Origin: Bacteroidales bacterium
GTDB lineage: Bacteria > Bacteroidota > Bacteroidia > Bacteroidales > Bacteroidaceae
DNA: 57,758 bases
Assembly: GCA_015060965.1 (NCBI GenBank)
Contig: SUXN01000016.1
Location: 1 to 57,758, forward strand
Reading direction: 5' to 3'
Position numbers and translations under genes: made by a program. The notes beneath the pieces were generated by a model, which made no database searches, was not told the origin of the DNA, and saw only the letters and a program-made list of their open reading frames with translations. Within the stretch, counting starts at the first letter, position 1. The number at the start of each line of letters is the position of its first letter. Shown piece by piece: positions 54,945 through 57,758 of this stretch.

Positions 54945-56015
54945 ATGAGAATTTTATCAATTTTTGCTCTGTCTGCATTGGCGCTTACTGCAACTGCACA
55001 GAGCTACACAATCAAGGGTATCGCTGATGATAAGGCTGAGGGTAAGAAGGTATTCCTTGTAAACCAGGAGAATCTGACATATGCCGATTCTGCTGTGGTA
55101 ACAAATGGCGTTTTCCAGTTTGAGGGTACAACCGCCGATCAGGCACTTTTCGAGGTTAATATCAACAAGAACAGAAGAAACAGGGCATACGTGATTGTTG
55201 AGCCCGGTGTAAATGCTACCGTAGACTTCTCACAGCGTCCTGCAGTAGTAACAGGCGGCCTCAATGACAAGCTTGCGGCTCTTAATAAAGAGGTAGCAGA
55301 GAAAGGTGCTGTTTTGAATGCGAAAATTCAGCAGATGCAGACCGACGGCAAGTCTCGTGATGAGATTGAGGTTGAAATGGGTCCGGAGGTTGAAGCCATG
55401 TATGATATCTACCGTAAGGCTATCAATGAGAACAAGGACAATATGTTCGGTGCATACGTGCTTGGCATGGTAGCTTCGCAGTTCTACCCCTCTTTGGAGT
55501 CTCTTGAGGCGATAATGGCCGAGGTGAAGTACTCAAATAAGATACATGCTATCGTGGCAGAGCGTGAGGGTTACCTCAAGGTTGTTGCTACACAGGCCGG
55601 CAAGATGTTTGTTGACTTCAGCGGTTTCACTGTTGACGGCAAGCCATCAAAGCTCTCTGATTATGTCGGTAAGGGCAAGTATGTGCTCGTTGATTTCTGG
55701 GCAAGCTGGTGCGGTCCTTGCAAGGGTGAGATTCCTAACCTCGTTGAGTTGCAGAACAAGTTCGGTGGCGAGAAGTTCACTGTTCTCGGCGTGAATGTAT
55801 GGGACGAGGAAGAGAAGTTCAAGGCTGCTCTCACTGAAGAGGGCATCACCTATCCTCAGATTTTCATTCCACGTGACAACAAGGACAATGCTACCGAAAT
55901 GTATGGTATCAAGGGTATTCCCCAGATTATTCTCTTCGGTCCTGACGGCGTAATCGTAAAGCGTGACCTCCGCGGAAATGCGATGAAGGCATTGGTAGAG
56001 GAGAAAATGAAGTAA
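54945..56015 (+). CDS. Thioredoxin-like protein with DUF4369 domain, paralog 2
   Basis: This 356-residue protein has the same layout as its upstream neighbour: signal peptide (LTATAQSYT), DUF4369 domain with GGLNDKLAALN, helical spacer, and thioredoxin domain (FWASWCGPCKGEIPNL; cis-Pro in GIPQIIL). The spacing between the two and shared blocks such as KYVLVDFWASWCGPC show a tandem duplication. It has its own -7 box. The repeat element at 56026 sits between its stop and its terminator. Confidence 0.88.
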   Translation: MRILSIFALSALALTATAQSYTIKGIADDKAEGKKVFLVNQENLTYADSAVVTNGVFQFEGTTADQALFEVNINKNRRNRAYVIVEPGVNATVDFSQRPAVVTGGLNDKLAALNKEVAEKGAVLNAKIQQMQTDGKSRDEIEVEMGPEVEAMYDIYRKAINENKDNMFGAYVLGMVASQFYPSLESLEAIMAEVKYSNKIHAIVAEREGYLKVVATQAGKMFVDFSGFTVDGKPSKLSDYVGKGKYVLVDFWASWCGPCKGEIPNLVELQNKFGGEKFTVLGVNVWDEEEKFKAALTEEGITYPQIFIPRDNKDNATEMYGIKGIPQIILFGPDGVIVKRDLRGNAMKALVEEKMK

Positions 56016-56025
56016 ACAGTTAATA

Positions 56026-56191
56026 TAACGTGAGTTCGAAATAAGCTAAATCAAATCGCGAACCTGTCATCCCGACAGAGCGTAGCGACGAGGGATCTCT
56101 GAATCCGCGAATAATGAGATTCCTCACACAAGGTTCGGAATGACAAAATACGCTAAATTTTAGTATAAATTCTTATATCGAACTCACGTTA
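56026..56191. repeat. TGTCAT repeat, copy 8, MITE-like full unit
   Basis: 166 bp with perfect 14-bp terminal inverted repeats TAACGTGAGTTCGA (56026-56039) and TCGAACTCACGTTA (56178-56191). Inside: TGTCATCCCGACAGAGCG with GACGAGGGATCTC and GGTTCGGAATGACA. TTAATATA occurs at both edges (56020-56027 and 56189-56196). No reading frame of note. Confidence 0.75.
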
Positions 56192-56203
56192 ATATACGTT
56201 TGT

Positions 56204-56240
56204 AAAATAAGCCGCGCAGTTGAGGTGCGCGGCTTATTTT
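56204..56240. terminator. Terminator of the thioredoxin-like gene
   Basis: AAAATAAGCCGCGCA (56204-56218) and TGCGCGGCTTATTTT (56226-56240), 15-bp perfect stem. It follows the repeat element by 12 bases. Confidence 0.85.
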
Positions 56241-56330
56241 TATATTGAAGGTCCTGTATTGTTCTACACTTCGTTGTCATACTGAACACAAAGTATTCCG
56301 CATGGTGTCGGCATTGATGCGCTTGGGCTA

Positions 56331-56423
56331 TTACACCAGCAGTTCAGTATAAATGAAATAGCAGGCAACACCAATGGCAATTATTATGGTGCTTTTTACT
56401 ATTATGTGAACAAACGTTTTCAT
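56331..56423 (-). CDS. Possible 30-residue membrane peptide
   Basis: A small ATG-started frame in the gap after the ferredoxin gene. The peptide begins MKTFVHIIVKS and is hydrophobic over residues 11-25 (IIIAIGVACYFIYTE), so it would span the membrane once. Bacteroidetes have many such tiny proteins, but there is no clear promoter or ribosome site. It could be chance. Confidence 0.35.
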   Translation of the reverse strand: MKTFVHIIVKSTIIIAIGVACYFIYTELLV

Positions 56424-56452
56424 GTTGTATTTTATCTATCCTCAATAATAAA

Positions 56453-56487
56453 AAGAGGCTGCTAAAAGCATTTTTAGTCAGCCTCTT
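56453..56487 (-). terminator. Ferredoxin terminator
   Basis: AAGAGGCTG pairs with CAGCCTCTT and CTAAAA with TTTTAG, with one bulge and a GCAT loop. On the minus strand a T-rich run follows. Its arm read on the minus strand is AAGAGGCTGACTAAAAA, the same words as copy 1 of the 120-bp element. Confidence 0.75.
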
Positions 56488-56508
56488 GAAACTTGTTCTT
56501 CTGCGCCA

Positions 56509-56676
56509 TTAACCCTCGTGGATAGCCTCTGAAGGACAAACACTTGCGCAAGTACCGCAATCGATGCAGAGTTCTGGGTCGATTGAATACTTCTCACCCT
56601 CTGAAATTGCACCCTGAGGACACTCGTCGATACATGTACCGCAAGCAACGCAGTCATCTGAAATTACGTAAGCCAT
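56509..56676 (-). CDS. Ferredoxin, 2[4Fe-4S]
   Basis: This 55-residue protein has two CxxCxxCxxxCP-type cluster motifs (CVACGTCIDECP and CIDCGTCASVCP), the bacterial-type electron carrier used by pyruvate:ferredoxin oxidoreductase and others. Start at 56676 gives MAYVISDDCVACG; the frame upstream is not conserved. A -7 box is at 56710-56717. Confidence 0.95.
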   Translation of the reverse strand: MAYVISDDCVACGTCIDECPQGAISEGEKYSIDPELCIDCGTCASVCPSEAIHEG

Positions 56677-56709
56677 AGTTGTAAATTTTAAATTTGTATT
56701 ATCCGTTGG

Positions 56710-56717
56710 CGAAGATA
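56710..56717 (-). promoter_or_regulatory. -7 box of the ferredoxin promoter
   Basis: TATCTTCG on the minus strand, 33 bases before the ferredoxin start. Confidence 0.55.
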
Positions 56718-56841
56718 GTGCTTTTTGCATATAGGTGGATGTCTGTTTGCTGTTTTTAACATTATTTTGCAATTCTTGCTTTTTGCGTTTTTTTTCGTCT
56801 GTCCGGCAATATGTCGGCGTTTGTCGCGTTATAATATCTGT

Positions 56842-57546
56842 ATGAAAAGAAAAATACTTTACATACTGCTCCTGCTGCTGTTGCCGTTAGGCTCTGTAGC
56901 TCAGGAACGTAAGGTGCAGAACAAGCCGTATATCGATTACCGCCGTCTGCACTACGGTTTCTTTGTGGGCGTGCATATGCAGGATATGGAATTCACGAAC
57001 AATGGTTTCGTTACCCAGAACGGTGAGTCATGGTTTGCCGATATTGCGCAGTATAACCCGGGATTCAGCGTGGGTGTGCTTGCCGACCTGCGTTTGGCTG
57101 AGCATTTCTCATTGCGCGCAATCCCTACAATGCACTTCGGGCAGAACAGCATTGTCTTCCGCGAGCAGAATAGCGGTGAGGTATCGCGCCAGACGGTAAA
57201 GACAACTTATATATCTTTACCGCTGCACGTCAAGTTCGCGGCTGAGCGCTTCAACAACTATCGTCCTTATATCACGGCTGGCGTTAGTCCAATGCTCAAC
57301 CTTACGGTGAAGAAACAGAAGCAGCTGCTGCTCAAGAAGTTCGATTTTATGGTCGAGGTGGGTATGGGTTGTGATTTCTATCTTCCCTTCTTCAAACTTA
57401 TTCCTGAACTCAAGTTCGCTTTCAGTTTGCTCGATGTGCTTGAAAAGGACCGCAAGGACCTGCTCGACGAGAATTACCTGAAGTTCACACAATCGGTGGA
57501 CAAGGTAGTGAGCAAGATGATTATTCTTTCGTTCTATTTTGAATGA
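56842..57546 (+). CDS. PorT-family outer-membrane beta-barrel protein
   Basis: This 234-residue protein has a signal peptide (LLLLLLPLGSVAQ) and a beta-barrel body with strand ends such as YRRLHYGFFVGVHM, GFSVGVLADLRL and YISLPLHVKF, typical of the PorT/porin-like family. In Porphyromonas, PorT supports type IX secretion; the family is broad, so that role cannot be assumed here. It stands alone and read away from ferredoxin. Confidence 0.8.
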   Translation: MKRKILYILLLLLLPLGSVAQERKVQNKPYIDYRRLHYGFFVGVHMQDMEFTNNGFVTQNGESWFADIAQYNPGFSVGVLADLRLAEHFSLRAIPTMHFGQNSIVFREQNSGEVSRQTVKTTYISLPLHVKFAAERFNNYRPYITAGVSPMLNLTVKKQKQLLLKKFDFMVEVGMGCDFYLPFFKLIPELKFAFSLLDVLEKDRKDLLDENYLKFTQSVDKVVSKMIILSFYFE

Positions 57547-57556
57547 CAAAACAAAG

Positions 57557-57621
57557 TTTGTTATCGGCTGATTTTGCTGCAAGGTAAAATTAGCCAATGT
57601 CCCCCTGTTTTGTTATCGGCT
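57557..57621. repeat. 13-bp direct repeats
   Basis: TTTGTTATCGGCT occurs at 57557-57569 and 57609-57621. Between them is AAGGTAAAATTAGCC. No gene is seen after 57546, but the repeats lie before the likely promoter of the next gene. Confidence 0.55.
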
Positions 57622-57724
57622 CGTTCGGCAGGCAAAGGTCGCGGGTGGCGACAAGGCGACAACAAATTCCTCCCCTGTTTTTACCTTAGATTTGCGCAAG
57701 ATAAGAAAGATAAAGAAGAATGAT

Positions 57725-57732
57725 TATATTTG
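57725..57732 (+). promoter_or_regulatory. -7 box for a gene beyond the window
   Basis: TATATTTG, full match to TAnnTTTG; a TAGATTTG at 57689-57696 is an alternative. The gene itself would start past the window end. Confidence 0.45.
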
Positions 57733-57758
57733 CTTATGATGTTTAACTGATGTAAAGG

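Overview
The window (about 57.8 kb, roughly half G+C) comes from a member of the Bacteroidetes, most likely order Bacteroidales. Three things point there. Promoters fit the Bacteroidetes form TTG-N19-21-TAnnTTTG (clear examples before lptB, tig, recQ, the tRNAs, the toxin-antitoxin pair and rplS). Shine-Dalgarno sites are almost absent. The gene families are typical of the group: OstA-like protein, YceD-RpmF-Era-Der, DUF4369/TlpA-like proteins, DUF4890, PorT-like barrel, class I fumarase, OmpA with a coiled linker. I cannot fix genus or species. No phage, plasmid, transposase or CRISPR array is visible; this is chromosomal core with small accessory patches.

Layout. 1-480: the 3' end of a 5S rRNA gene (end of an rRNA operon), then a scarred junction with a 20-nt copy of 5S sequence, 13-bp direct repeats and a hairpin repeat. 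0.5-5 kb: sensor histidine kinase, then yceD-rpmF and era-der (ribosome biogenesis). 5-8.3 kb: a secreted NADase-type-domain protein, a mlaFE lipid-transport pair and divergent lptB. 8.4-14.2 kb: protein quality control (tig, clpP, clpX) and recQ. 14.2-23.3 kb: a tight run guaB, PPIase, lipoprotein, SurA-like PPIase, OstA-like protein, small membrane protein, mutL. 23.5-30.6 kb: ompA, two tRNA-Val, purB, a pseudouridine synthase, asnS, manC. 30.7-32.9 kb (minus): O-methyltransferase, rbfA, LolC/E-type permease. 33-41 kb: xerD, a TPR lipoprotein, dprA, an AT-rich orphan, hflX, fumarase. 41-48 kb: a repeat-rich accessory stretch with DUF1294, rubrerythrin, acyl-ACP thioesterase, an ABC-F ATPase behind a toxin-antitoxin-like pair, and a DUF4890 protein. 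48-57.7 kb: lolD-tcdA, asd, rsgA, frr, DUF2007, rplS, two tandem thioredoxin-like proteins, ferredoxin and a PorT-type barrel.

How the genes fit together. Much of the window serves the outer membrane: lipid traffic (MlaFE), LPS transport (LptB, OstA-like), folding of outer-membrane proteins (SurA-like and companions), lipoprotein release (LolD and a LolC/E-type permease encoded 16 kb apart), and OmpA. A second theme is translation and ribosome assembly (L32, L19, Era, Der, HflX, RbfA, RsgA, RRF, trigger factor, AsnS, tRNA-Val).

The least ordinary signals are in intergenic DNA and one accessory operon. (1) Eight or more copies of a palindromic TGTCAT...ATGACA repeat, all between 37 and 56.2 kb; the fullest has 14-bp terminal inverted repeats like a MITE. 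(2) Two 120-bp hairpin elements, each between convergent genes, with an identical apical core and outer stems that differ yet still pair. (3) A DUF3990 ADP-ribosyltransferase-like toxin behind a two-domain antitoxin, sharing a promoter with an ABC-F ATPase. (4) A MutL whose endonuclease motif looks degraded.
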